NCBI RefSeq assembly: GCF_000003195.3
Contig: NC_012873.2
Span: 16,109,202-16,173,201, forward strand
Direction of reading: 5' to 3'
DNA from: Sorghum bicolor
Lineage: Eukaryota > Streptophyta > Magnoliopsida > Poales > Poaceae
Length of the DNA stretch: 64,000 bases
Shown here: positions 45,144-55,427 of the stretch, in pieces
How the letters are laid out: every line of letters begins with the position of its first letter
Position numbering within the stretch: position 1 is the first letter of the stretch
Made by a program: the position numbers and the translations under genes
Notes under the pieces: model-generated
Told to the model about the DNA's origin: nothing
The model's input: only the letters and a program-made list of their open reading frames with translations
Databases searched by the model: none

Positions 45144-45750
45144 TATAAGTTTCTAATTTTTTATACAAAAATTAAAGTAACAAATAACCTAAAATTCTTT
45201 ATTTCTAATTTTTCTAAACCAACAAAATTAAAAAGACATAAAAGTTCTCTATTTTTCTAACTAATCATGAAATGTGGCATGCATACTAGTTATAATTAAC
45301 TAATTAACCTTATCATAAATTGCAAATTAAAGAAATATAAGTTTCTAATTTTTTATACAGAAATTAAAGTAACAAAAAACCTAAAATTATCTATTTCTAA
45401 TTTTTGTAAACATGCAAAATTAAAAAAGCACAAAAGTTCTCTATTTTTCTAACTAATCATGAAATGTGGTGTGCATACTAGTTATAATTAACTAATTAAC
45501 CTTGTCATAAATTGCAAATTAAAGTACTATAAGCTTCTAATTTTGTATACATAAGTTAAAGTAACAAAAAACCTAAAATTCTCTATTTCTAATTTCTCTA
45601 AACAAGCAAAATTAAAAAAGCACAAAAATTCTCTATTTTTCTAACTAATCATGAAATGTGGTATGCATACTAGTTATAATTAACTAATTAACTCGGTCAC
45701 AAATTGCAAATTAAAGTATTATATGTTTTTAATTTTTTTCTAAACTAATT
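45144..45750. repeat. 192-bp tandem repeat in CACTA J
   Basis: A unit beginning tataagtttctaattttttatac starts at 45144, 45336, 45528 and 45720, an exact 192-bp period over three full copies and a fourth partial one. Each copy contains actagttataattaactaa and aatcatgaaatgtgg. It lies just upstream of the TNP2 start, in leader or intron position. Confidence 0.9.
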
Positions 45751-46070
45751 AGAATAAAAAACATAGTATCACTATTTCTCTAAAAAAACGCGTCGATGTT
45801 GAGAAGATGTAGCTAGTGACCTCTTAAAAAAACCATAAAATAAAAATCAACATACATAACACTAGTAAATGACATATGCCACTGCTAAATGTTGAGAAGA
45901 TGAAGCTAGTGACCTCTTAACAAGTCAATGACAGCGTAGAAATGATGAAATAAATCAATAGCCGGAGATGAGAGCAAGAACAAGCAACTGCAAATGAAGA
46001 ACACAGCAAAAGAGTGAAGATCGATGGGCTCGGCCAAGGAAAGAAGAAGAGTTCAAATATGGGGAAGGAC
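45751..46070. other. Upstream region of CACTA J
   Basis: This non-coding stretch lies between the tandem array and the subterminal repeats. A 24-base motif (gttgagaagatgtagctagtgacc) occurs at about 45797 and again at 45893. It is probably the promoter or leader of J; no TATA is convincing. Confidence 0.4.
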
Positions 46071-46313
46071 ATTTAGTCCCAGTTCTATTTAACAACCAGG
46101 ACTAAAGTCCAACATTAGTCCGGGTCGGTGAGACGGACCGAGACAACACCTTTTAATCCCGGTTGGTGTTACCAACTGGGACTAAAGGCTCGGCTTTAAT
46201 CCCGATTGGGGATACCAACCGGGACTAAAGGTCCCTTCTGCCCATCTCTGACACCATAGTCGTTGGGCAGGGGACTTTTAGTCCCGGTTGGTCTCAACAA
46301 CCGGGAGTAAAGA
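46071..46313. repeat. Subterminal repeats of CACTA J
   Basis: Four inverted pairs, about eight copies in all, of the 15-mer CCAACCGGGACTAAA and its complement occur within 250 bp. Subterminal arrays like these are the binding sites for CACTA transposase accessory proteins. Confidence 0.88.
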
Positions 46314-46770
46314 TGTTTTTGTCCAGACTCTGATTGGGCTGAGATTATTGTTCATTTTGGGCAAGTGACTGTTGACGGTCCTTAATGCTCACATTTAACC
46401 ATCAACTAATCATAGAAAAGGATCCAAATGCAACCAACACCTAGACTTAGGGTTTTATCTGACAGAATTCCACTAGTTTTGGTGTTTGTCTATTTCTGCA
46501 GGGGGTTATCAGGAAATACGGAAGAAAGGCCCACACGTCGGGTTTACATAGAGATATTAACGTGCCGCACAATTTTCTATCATCTAGAAGACTCCAGAAG
46601 CCACGGGACCGAACGGAAAGGCAATCGGGCTCGGAGGCAGGGCGCCCGCCCAGCTACAGTGCCCAATCAGGACACGTTTCGCGGATTATGCTCCACCGAC
46701 CTAAAGGATCAAGAAAAACCGTGCGATTAATGTCGGTTTGATCCGACGACCTAGATTCACTTGAAGGGAC

Positions 46771-46777
46771 TATAAAA
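46771..46777 (+). promoter_or_regulatory. TATA box of H 5' LTR
   Basis: TATAAAA in gggactataaaaccagacccc; the matching site is at 52948 in the 3' LTR. It is the likely core promoter for H RNA. Confidence 0.65.
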
Positions 46778-46863
46778 CCAGACCCCCTGGCCCCTGGAGA
46801 TCATACCTCTTCTACAGAATCAAAGTTAGGGTTTCAATTCTTCATCCAAGTAGAGAGGATCCC

Positions 46864-46964
46864 TCTAGTTCTTCTAGTTCTACCTCTAGTTCATCTAGAT
46901 CTAGTTCTAGTTCATCTAGTTCTAGTTCTAGTTCCTCTAGTTCTAGTTCTAGTTAGTTCTAGTT
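46864..46964. repeat. CTAGTT microsatellite in H 5' LTR
   Basis: An irregular array of tctagttctagttc units covers about 100 bp, repeated in the 3' LTR at 53041-53143. It lies downstream of the TATA box, so it would be part of the transcript leader. Confidence 0.85.
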
Positions 46965-47634
46965 GTAATCTAGAAAATAGGGAGAGAGAAGAGGAGAGAG
47001 GAGGAGGAGCCGGATCTGTCGGATCTTCCTCAACATTTTACTTTTGCAGCAACTGGTTCGTTCTTCATCGTTCTCCAGGTTCTTCAATTCATAATTCCTG
47101 AGTTCTCTAATTACTTTTATTTACATTCAAGTTATTTATTGGATTCCCGCTTGCATCAAGTGCTCTAATCTATGAAACATTAGAGTAGTAATTAATAGAT
47201 TAGATGTGGTGTTTAGTCTTGCAATTACCTGGAATTGCACCCAATCCTGCGGATTGTTGTGGTAGCCTTAGGGTAGTGACAGCCCTAACGGTCGACGTAT
47301 TCCACCTCGTTCGGATCGGTGTTTGTAGGACCGTAGTCAGAGCTTCCTAGCCCCCTTCTCATCTCTTTCTGTGTTTAGTGTTCTGATGTCCCGAAATAGA
47401 TAATCTTGAAGTAATTCTTGATTATTAGATCAACTAGACAACTCTCAGGAAACTTCCTCTCTTCCCACCAAAAATAATTATATAGTTATCCTTGGACGAT
47501 CTTGGATCTTAATTAGTACACTCACGTTCTCTATGGAAAATCGATACTCTGGAATACTCCCGGGTGAAAGCTACATCGGTATCCGTGCGCTTGCGGATTT
47601 TTCTGTTTGCGTTTAAAATACCCAACAAGCTTTC

Positions 47635-47654
47635 TGGCACCGTTGCCGGGGAAC
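47635..47654 (+). other. Element H primer-binding site
   Basis: TGGCACCGTTGCCGGGGAAC lies seven bases after the 5' LTR, of the Athila/Tat class and shared with E. Confidence 0.85.
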
Positions 47655-47745
47655 GGTAGCTGTGCTAGTTTCGAACCAAGTCGTCTGTGTATCCTTTTTC
47701 TTTTCCTTTTTTACCACACTCACCTTATCATTTTCACCATACCAC

Positions 47746-48039
47746 ATGGATTTCACTCTAAGCATTAATGAGCATGGAATTTATTTCATAGCCACTTCAT
47801 TTACTCCATGCTCATATGCAACATCTTCACAATCCATTGGTCTCTCCAACATCACCACATTTGAGATCTCCAACCCCCACTTCCTTTCTATTTATAAAAA
47901 CTTTAAAAGGGCGGTTGTCGATGCTTATGTCTATAATAAATTTTGCAGATCTCGTCGAGTTGATCTTGATATAGGTCAGCGTTGGAGGGGAAACCACTTT
48001 GCCGACATAAAATTAATGGTTTCCCAAGGACAAGCTTAG
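47746..48039 (+). CDS. Short open frame at gag position of H
   Basis: A 97-residue open frame starting MDFTLSINEHG. The leader and start context (accacatggatttcactc) match the gag start of E, but the protein diverges after the first four residues and I recognise no capsid domain. It probably occupies the place where E's gag began, after replacement of the body. Whether it is translated is unknown; it could simply be an accidental open frame on old gag-leader sequence. Confidence 0.4.
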   Translation: MDFTLSINEHGIYFIATSFTPCSYATSSQSIGLSNITTFEISNPHFLSIYKNFKRAVVDAYVYNKFCRSRRVDLDIGQRWRGNHFADIKLMVSQGQA

Positions 48040-49379
48040 TGTCCTAAAACAAGCACTGATCAAATCATAACATGAGCTTTTAATTATTTGCAACATTACC
48101 TTGTGTATTGAGCATATAAGGATAATTGTAAAAAAATTCCTTCGGGTATTCTTGTCACTAACCTTTCCAGGATTGGAGCAAGAAGATCGGATGAATGACA
48201 AGCACAAGGTATGTACAACCAATCATCATACAACATTGAATTAAATTCAACCAAACTTGAATTTTGCAAAATTCAAGCTTGGGGGAGTACTTTACATAAA
48301 AACATCCTTTGCCATGTTGCTATGTTGGTTGTCCCTACCTTTGAGACATGCTCAATCTGTTAAATACTAATCACACTACTTCATCTCCACTTGAGTAGAT
48401 CTCTATAAATGCTCTCAAGCTACCATTATTTGCTTTAGTATATGTCTAGGCTTGGAGTAGTTCCATTTATCTCTTAATTAAGCATGGTGCTTAGTTTAGG
48501 GCTGATGATCTTACTTCCAAGGGAGTTTAAATTAAGCATGATGCTTAAGTTAAAATGCCCTCCTAAATCAAATTAGACATGGTGTCTAGGTTGATCTTTG
48601 AGCCGATAGAATGCTATAGTAGATATTGGATATTTTGCTAGACTAACCCCTGCGGAAAAACTTTCAACATCAACTTGGGAAGTCCTGAGATAAACTCACA
48701 TTGGAGACAAAGAGAGAGACGCATGAAGTTTAACAATTTACACAAGGAAGGCATAGCTCACAAGAGATGATCCATGGAGGGTGCCACAAACACAATGCAC
48801 AACCGCTAAGAGAGGAAAGCTTCCACAAGGTGATACTGTACCATCACTCTTCAAGTAAGGTAACATCTTAAAGTACTTGACTATCACTTCTATAAGCTTC
48901 TCCTTGGTTCTGGCGTTCACATGAATAAAAGAGACAAACATGTATGATCTACAACTCTAGATTAACCAACCCAATCGATTCAACATGTTTAGTCCTTCCA
49001 CCTTTGTGATTCCACACTCCTAATCATATTAGCTAAAATGTTGCACACTCAATCTTTGGAAGATATAAACAAAACATATATAGATAGATTATCTTTCCAT
49101 AAGGTTGAGCAATCTGATCTGACAAATGTTTTAAATGCTACACTCATGATCTTATTATCCATCAACTTTGTCTTGCTCACTATGCTTGAGGTTAGAGGAG
49201 AACAAACACACTTTTGGTTCTGTTGGTGTTTTCCACCAACAGGGCCCATGCACTTGATCTCTGCCTTGTCTCTATGAGCAGGTACACTTCGAGCAAAATA
49301 TGGAGTTTTTCAACTCCCAGACTCCACCAAGTGAAGAACCTAGATCTACGAGCACAAACACACTGGAGATACAGGACAC
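48040..49379 (+). other. Non-coding internal region of H with extra polypurine motif
   Basis: No supported gene. At 48274-48290, attcaagcttgggggagtac repeats the polypurine tract motif a third time in this element, and repeated taagcatggtgcttag / taagcatgatgcttaag palindromes lie at 48480-48600. The source of this 1.3 kb is unclear; it is absent from F and from the readable part of E. Confidence 0.45.
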
Positions 49380-50292
49380 TCAGGCAATCACTGCCCTGAG
49401 ATGCTTTAGGACATAACTACTGGAGTAACCCTGTTGTGGAAGTAATTACTGACCTTCTGCCGGTCAAGAGAGACAACACAGGATGCCCCATCATCCCGAT
49501 CTCCATCGGCATGGTGGACTTCCTAGAAGCACTCTGCGACTTTGTCTCCAGCGTCAACATTATGCCCAGGGGAGGCCATTCCTGAACACCTCAGGAGCTG
49601 TCATCTACGCTAGTGCTGCCAAGATCAGTTTCTACATCAAGGGGAAGAAGGAGACATTTTCCTTCAAGAAACAAGACTATAGAAATCCCAGAGCAATCCC
49701 GACATGAACCAAGGAAGAGGACCAACAGGAGGAACAAGAACAAGCAAATGTGTACCGAGTCAGCTAAGATGGTCACTGCAGCTCAAGGAGGTCAAGATCG
49801 TCAACTCAAGTCACCGTTCCTGACCAAAAAGGACGACCTAAGTATGCCAAGCATCCAGTGCTCCATTAATGGATACAACTTGCACAAGACGCTTTGCGAC
49901 ACCAGATCAGGCGTCAACATAATGGCCGCAGCCACCTATCAGCTCCTGCATGGAACCATGCCCCTACAACCAACATACATTCAGCTCTAGATGATTTTAA
50001 GGTTATTGACATGGGAGAAGACGAGTACAATCCACCCATCACCATTGGAAGACCGTTCCTCAGCACCGTTAAAGCAATCATCTACATTGGAACTGGAGAA
50101 GTCCACATGCATTTCCCCTCTGAGAAGGTACGCCGCTATTTTACTAACCCTAACTATATAGTTGAAGACTCTAAGCAGGTTAGGACAAGAAGAAGACGAC
50201 ACAACCGTAACCAGAGGAGGAAAATCATAAAGGACGGATGGGCAGAGTACGAAGGAGAAGTGCACCAAGGCAGGTGTGGAGAAAGAAGATAG
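49380..50292 (+). pseudogene. Element H tandem retropepsin remnant
   Basis: This begins abruptly at the zinc-knuckle region of F-type gag (ggacactcaggcaatc) and skips to the protease. Domain 1 keeps CDFVSSVNIMPR, with the Asp that F has lost, but a deletion joins it to GRPFLNTSGAVIYASAAKI. Domain 2 has LCDTRSGVNIMAA, where the Gly of DTG is now Arg, and ITIGRPFLSTVKAIIY. A basic tail (RTRRRRHNRNQRRK) runs to a stop at 50290. It shares the two-domain order with F, so the duplication predates both elements. No RT follows. Confidence 0.8.
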
Positions 50293-50862
50293 TTATACAT
50301 GAAGAGTACGCGCCGCCGGAACCACCGACTACGCCATCCAGCGAATTCCAGGATGATTGAGAAAACAGAGAATCCTGTTTGGAGGACTTAAAAACACCGA
50401 ACACGTTGCCAAGAGGTAAACTTGGTAGTTATCTTTTTCCTTTCAATTATTTTAAAATAGTTTGCTTAGTTAATCAGGTTTATATCATCTTGAAAAGAAA
50501 ATAAAAATGTTAAAAATAGTAAGCCCCATGTGAGTATGCTCATGGCATAAAACCCATAAGTACATCCACTGTGGTGGCGTAAAAATGAAATAAGTATATT
50601 CCTGTCCAATAAAAATAAAATTATAAATGATCCTACTAAGAGAGTAACATTTATTGAGGAGGCTCAACATGATAAAGGCTATATACTTATGCTAACACTT
50701 AACCAGTTCCACAAAGCTTTGTTGTCTATTTGAGCTCTACAGAATTCAAGGATCAAAGAAGACTAGCAGACGGAGGACATCCTAATCACTGTCAGGGTGC
50801 TGCCAACATTCAAATACACCTCCGCCACCTGCTAGCTACATCAGAAGAAACTTCGTCAAAAT

Positions 50863-50885
50863 CCAGCTTGGGGGAGAGCACCCCC
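50863..50885 (+). other. Internal polypurine tract (H)
   Basis: CCAGCTTGGGGGAGAGCACC, about 1.65 kb before the 3' LTR, at the same relative place as in F. Confidence 0.72.
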
Positions 50886-51773
50886 ATTTATCCAGCTAAG
50901 TATTCTATTCACGTTTATACTTTACTCTAATAATAAAATGATGCAGAATCATAGAAACCCAAATAAAGATTTTGTGCTTATATATATCTTTGCTTAGTTT
51001 GCTAAATAAATAAATAAATAAAGTCTGCTATGAACCATCATGATAAGCTCTCACATGGAAATGATGAATAGTTGCTCTGCCATGACTAGTTCTCAAATTT
51101 GAAATCTCTCTCAAGTTTATGCATGACTGTTATTAATTAAGATTTGCTCTAAACCTAAACTTGTGGGAAGAGTACTTGATCTGAAGTCTAAGTCATTAAC
51201 GGATATGATATGGGAAGGTTGAGCTGCTGTTTATCTGTTCCTAGAGATGCTAGAATTCTGGAGAATTTTATCTTTGAAAATCTTTAAAATATTACATGAT
51301 GAGTTCCTGTATGATGAGAGTTTAAATTCCTACCACAGCCATATATACATGCTTGCTAGACTTTGAGCCACACATTTACTTTTTACTGCTTATGAGCATT
51401 GAGTGTGGTCAAGCTGTGTAGACCCTTAGGAGCTTGTCATGTGGTTAAGTCAAGATTCACTTGCACGTTCACTCATACATGCTGCTTCTACTCTGGAAGT
51501 ACGCATCCACACACATCCACTCATTTCCATCTCCAGAGCCACCTAAAAATATTCTACTCCTAATCCGGGAGAGAATAGCCAAAAACATTTCTGTTTTTCC
51601 CCTGTGAAATAAATGCTCAAGTTATCTTGGTTACTACCACTTGCTATATTATTTCAGAAGATGAGTGCTCTAATATAAAAAAGAAGAGAGAAAAAAAAAT
51701 AAATACGAGGAAATAAAAAGGGGCAAGTGCCCGGAACCTCGAAAGAAAAGAAAAAAAAGTGAGACGAGAGGTA

Positions 51774-51824
51774 AAAATGGACAAGTGTCCGACAGTAGAA
51801 TTAGGGGTACAAGATACCCACCTA
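51774..51824 (+). promoter_or_regulatory. Conserved double palindrome (H)
   Basis: GGACAAGTGTCC at 51779-51790 and GGGTA-CAAGA-TACCC at 51805-51819, 14 bases apart, as in F. Confidence 0.78.
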
Positions 51825-52501
51825 AGAGAAAAGAAAAAGAAAATATAGAGCATCTCATTCTCCTCAAAAAGTTTCAAAAGAGCAAGAAAGGTATGTACCC
51901 CCTCAAAAGAGCACAAGTAGAATTAGACTTTCACCATTGTTATCACCATCATCACCATACATCATTCATTCGCCACACATGCACATCTTGATTTGACTTA
52001 TTGACTTGTTCTTCTGGATCCATGGTTTGACTATGCAATAAATGTCTTGTAAGTATGTATTAGCTGTCTCCCACCTATGAGCTCCAGATATCAAAAGCCT
52101 TATTAGAGTAGGGTGAGAGAGAAGGCAATGCCACTATGCCTTATACCACAAATACCACATACTTTGAGAGAAGGCATACACCATTACTGCCTTGGTAAGG
52201 ATCCAGAAATACCACAAAAGAGAGACTAGAGAGAGTCATACAAGGAATCTCTGAGTTTTATTTGAAAATCTGCAAAAACTCCAGAGCTATAGTTAATCGA
52301 AGAACAAGAGACATGGCGCTTGACTAGACCGTTCTATCTTTTAACTGCTCAAGACACAAATGATGGTTGCAAGCCCCATGGTGGAAGGTAAAATAAGTAA
52401 GTTTAAATCTTAACAGTTTACCCTAACCTAGAGATGAGATCTTGTTTGAACGCATGTGTATCTTTAAGGCATGAAACCACTACAGAAATTCTTGAGTTCA
52501 T

Positions 52502-52541
52502 CTTTGCTCAGGGATGAGCAAAGGTTAAGCTTGGGGGAGCT
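52502..52541 (+). other. Stem-loop and 3' polypurine tract (H)
   Basis: CTTTGCTCA (52502-52510) and TGAGCAAAG (52515-52523) form a perfect 9-bp stem with a GGGA loop. AAGCTTGGGGGAGCT follows directly to the LTR at 52542. Confidence 0.85.
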
Positions 52542-53803
52542 TGTTGACGGTCCTTAATGCTCACATTTAACCATCAACTAATCAGAGAAAAGGATCCAAA
52601 TGCAACCAACACCTAGACTTAGGGTTTTATCTGACAGAATTCCACGAGTTTTGGTGTTTGTCTATTTCTGCAGGGGGTTATCAGGAAATACGGAAGAAAG
52701 GCCCACACGTCGGGTTTACATAGAGATATTAACGTGCCGCACAATTTTCTATCATCTAGAAGACTCCAGAAGCCACGGGACCGAACGGGAAGGCAATCGG
52801 GCTCGGAGGCAGGGCGCCCGCCCTACTCTCCTGGGCGCCCGCCCAGCTACAGTGCCCAATCAGGACACGTTTCGCGGATTATGCTCCACCGAAAACCGTG
52901 CGATTAATGTCAGTTTGATCCGACGGCCCAGATTCACTTGAAGGGACTATAAAACCAGACCGCCTGGCCCCTGGAGATCATACCTCTTCTACAGAATCAA
53001 AGTTAGGGTTTCAATTCTTCATCCAAGTAGAGAGGATCCCTCTAGTTCTTCTAGTTCTACCTCTAGTTCATCTAGATCTAGTTCTAGTTCATCTAGTTCT
53101 AGTTCTAGTTCCTCTAGTTCTAGTTCTAGTTAGTTCTAGTTGTAATCTAGAAAATAGGGAGAGAAAGAGGAGAGAGGAGGAGGAGCCGGATCTGTCGGAT
53201 CTTCCTCAACATTGTACTTTTGCAGCAACTGGTTCGTTCTTCATCGTTCTCCAGGTTCTTCAATTCATAATTCCTGAGTTCTCTAATTACTTTTATTTAC
53301 ATTCAAGTTATTTATTGGATTCCCGCTTGCATCAAGTGCTCTAATCTTTGAAACATTAGAGTAGTAATTAATAGATTAGATGTGGTGTTTAGTCTTGCAA
53401 TTACCTGGAATTGCACCCAATCCTGCGGATTGTTGTGGTAGCCTTAGGGTAGTGACAGCTCTAACGGTCGACATATTCCACCTCGTTCGGATCGGTGTTT
53501 GTAGGACCGTAGTCGGAGCTTCCTAGCCCCCTTCTCATCTCTTTCTGTGGTTAGTGTTCTGATGTCCCGAAATAGATAATCTTGAAGTAATTTTTGATTA
53601 TTAGATCAACTAGAGAACTCTCAGGAAACTTCCTCTCTTCCCACCAAAAATAATTATATAGTTATCCTTGGGCGATCTTGGATCTTAATTAGTACACTCA
53701 CGTTCTCTGTGGAAAATCGATACTCTGGAATACTCCCGGGTGAAAGCTACATCGGTATCCGTGCGCTTGCGGATTTTTCTGTTTGCGTTTAAAATACCCA
53801 ACA
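52542..53803 (+). repeat. Element H 3' LTR
   Basis: It carries both GGGCGCCCGCC units (near 52811-52843) and lacks 15 bases near 52888 compared with the 5' LTR. Otherwise there are only a few substitutions over 1.26 kb. Confidence 0.95.
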
Positions 53804-53831
53804 GTGACCAAAGGCCTGTTCTATAGTAGTG

Positions 53832-54088
53832 ACATATGATAATATATAGGATAGGGAAAACTAACCAACGGATTCGTTCCATGAATGTTTTTGTCTTGGC
53901 AAATGTTTTAATATATGCACCATGAGAATCACTTCTTTTTATAAGTGCACAATACTAAAGGTGTTAAAAGAGGCATAAAACAATAAATAGTTTGTTGCTA
54001 AAAGTTATAGCGGAGTTGCTAATGAAGCCGTTGTTATCAGTGACAGACATGACCTTTAGTGACGGACAATTGGACAGTCCAACTATTG
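53832..54088. other. Spacer between CACTA J and K
   Basis: Unassigned AT-rich DNA beginning right after J's terminus (3 bp after it: aca) and ending at K's terminus (3 bp before it: ttg). Nothing is recognised. Confidence 0.4.
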
Positions 54089-54154
54089 CACTAGTACACA
54101 GATGTTCTAAGCCAGCAGTGGAAAAAACTTTCGATATGCGGTTTTAGTTATCGT

Positions 54155-54430
54155 ACACCTGTGTTGTAAAATTGTACGGTGAGAATTAGAAACCGTCTGT
54201 GTAAATCGGTTAACACAGGCGGTTCACATAACATAACCGTCTGTGTTAATGCTCCATTTACACTGGCGGTTCAGTTTTGTGAACCGCCTGTGTTAATTGA
54301 TTTACACAGGCGGTTCACATAACTGAACCGCCTGTGTTAATGCTCCATTTACAGAAGTGGTTCAGTTATGTGAACTGCCTGTGTTAACCGATTTACACAG
54401 GTGGTTTCATAAACAAACTGCCTATGCTAT
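54155..54430. repeat. Subterminal repeats of CACTA K
   Basis: Roughly ten alternating direct and inverted copies of TTTACACAGGCGGTTCA-type units, joined by cataa and tgctcca spacers. These are putative binding sites for the element's own DNA-binding protein. Confidence 0.85.
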
Positions 54431-54436
54431 TCTTTC

Positions 54437-54444
54437 TATAAATA
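54437..54444 (+). promoter_or_regulatory. TATA box of CACTA K
   Basis: TATAAATA in tttctataaataccccc lies immediately after the last subterminal repeat, the position expected for the CACTA transposase promoter. Confidence 0.6.
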
Positions 54445-54539
54445 CCCCCAGCCCCCTCCTTCCTGCTCGGGCTGAACTGTAGCTCGCAGCCACCTTCCAT
54501 TGGAGCCCATCTTGAAGGTCCACATTTTCCAAAATACAA

Positions 54540-55350
54540 GGGGGAGGTTTTGATCTTTATTTCTTGGAAGGAGGTGACTAACAAAGGTTAGTTGATGCCT
54601 CTAATGCCTCATTTTTTACCCTCTTGCTCAATTTGAGCTACTTTTTAGATCTAGGGTTTTCACCATGTGAGGGAGAGAGTAGACTAGCTAGGTATGGACT
54701 ATATTTGCTCAAATAAGGTTGCTTAAGATGGTAAGATGATATCTTTCCTCACCTTTTTCCATGCATGTTTCCTTCTCTAAATAGTGAATCCAAGAAATAT
54801 ATGTGTAGTAGTTTCCATGAATAGTGTTTCCATGCTTGGGAAGAGAGAGAAAGATAGGTTTTCTTGTTATTTAATTATATTGCTTAGGATGTTCTCCTTT
54901 ATGTCAATTTGATTTAATTATGCAATATGTATTTTTCATGTATGAGGTTGCTTAAGATGGTGAGATGATTCCTCTCCTCTCTCCCTTTTCATGTTTCACC
55001 TATGATTTTATATTCCATTTCTCAATTTTATTTAATTATGCACTATACTTTTGTATGGATGAGGTTACTTTAATTTAGATGTTTAGATGATGTCTCCCCT
55101 TTTCTTTGTTCATGTTGCCTTCTCAAATTTATTTTATTGAAATGGAGATATATATTTAGTTGATTCCATCAATGTTGTTTTTTCTAGCAAGCTTGTCAAT
55201 TTGATGTAGTTGTTAGTTTTTTTAATTATGTTACTTAGGGTTTTGTCTTCATTTTTCTTATTAGCTCCGAGGTCTATAAATTGGATACATATAGAAGCGG
55301 GAGGTTTTCATCTTTATTTCTTTGAAAGAGGTTGTTGTTTCAAAGGTTAG
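54540..55350 (+). repeat. Duplicated leader exon with splice donors in K
   Basis: A segment of about 50 bp (gggaggttttgatctttatttcttgg ... caaaggttag) occurs at 54540-54591 and again, diverged, at 55298-55350. Each copy ends at a possible donor AAAG|GTTAG. A matching acceptor (tttttccacag) lies just before the transposase start at 55425. Either copy could serve as a non-coding first exon. Confidence 0.6.
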
Positions 55351-55427
55351 ATAATAAATATTTTTAGACAATATATCTTACTTGTTTTGCATTGGGATCA
55401 ATTAATTTACTAATTTTTCCACAGGTG

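Larger units (their letters stand above)
46370..47627 (+). repeat. Element H 5' LTR
   Basis: It starts TGTTGACGGTCCTTAATGC and ends AAAATACCCAACA, with TATAAAA at 46771. Compared with the 3' LTR it lacks one of two GGGCGCCCGCC units (near 46650) and keeps a cctaaaggatcaaga segment near 46700 that the 3' copy has lost. Confidence 0.95.
50293..52541 (+). other. Non-coding 3' region of element H
   Basis: About 2.2 kb without a gene, closely matching 36100-38428 of F although the two elements have different LTR types. It includes the polypurine tract, the palindromes and a (CAT/CAC)n run near 51940. Confidence 0.7.
46370..53803 (+). mobile_element. Mosaic non-autonomous gypsy element H
   Basis: This is a complete plus-strand element: LTRs 46370-47627 and 52542-53803, perfect GTGAC target duplications (46365-46369 and 53804-53808), primer site at 47635 and polypurine tract at 52527. 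The LTR and leader match element E, while the protease remnant and 3' non-coding region match F. No RT or integrase is present. The LTRs are almost identical, so this is among the youngest insertions in the window. It sits in the subterminal region of CACTA J. Confidence 0.95.
40873..53831 (-). mobile_element. CACTA element J (interrupted by G and H)
   Basis: The minus-strand 5' terminus is CACTACTATAGAACAGGCC, ending at 53831. Subterminal CCAACCGGGACTAAA repeats lie at 46071-46313, H is inserted between terminus and repeats, then a 192-bp tandem array and the TNP2 transposase (45128 to 40873), itself split by solo LTR G. The 3' end of J is missing: element E's LTR abuts it at 40872. The subterminal repeat type is known from rice Rim2/Hipa-like elements; the family name is inference. 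Confidence 0.85.

Noticed and set aside
49038..49277. 79-codon frame with a hydrophobic stretch in H, as a possible env-like gene
   Set aside because: It is short, not conserved in F or E and without a signal peptide; it is probably chance.
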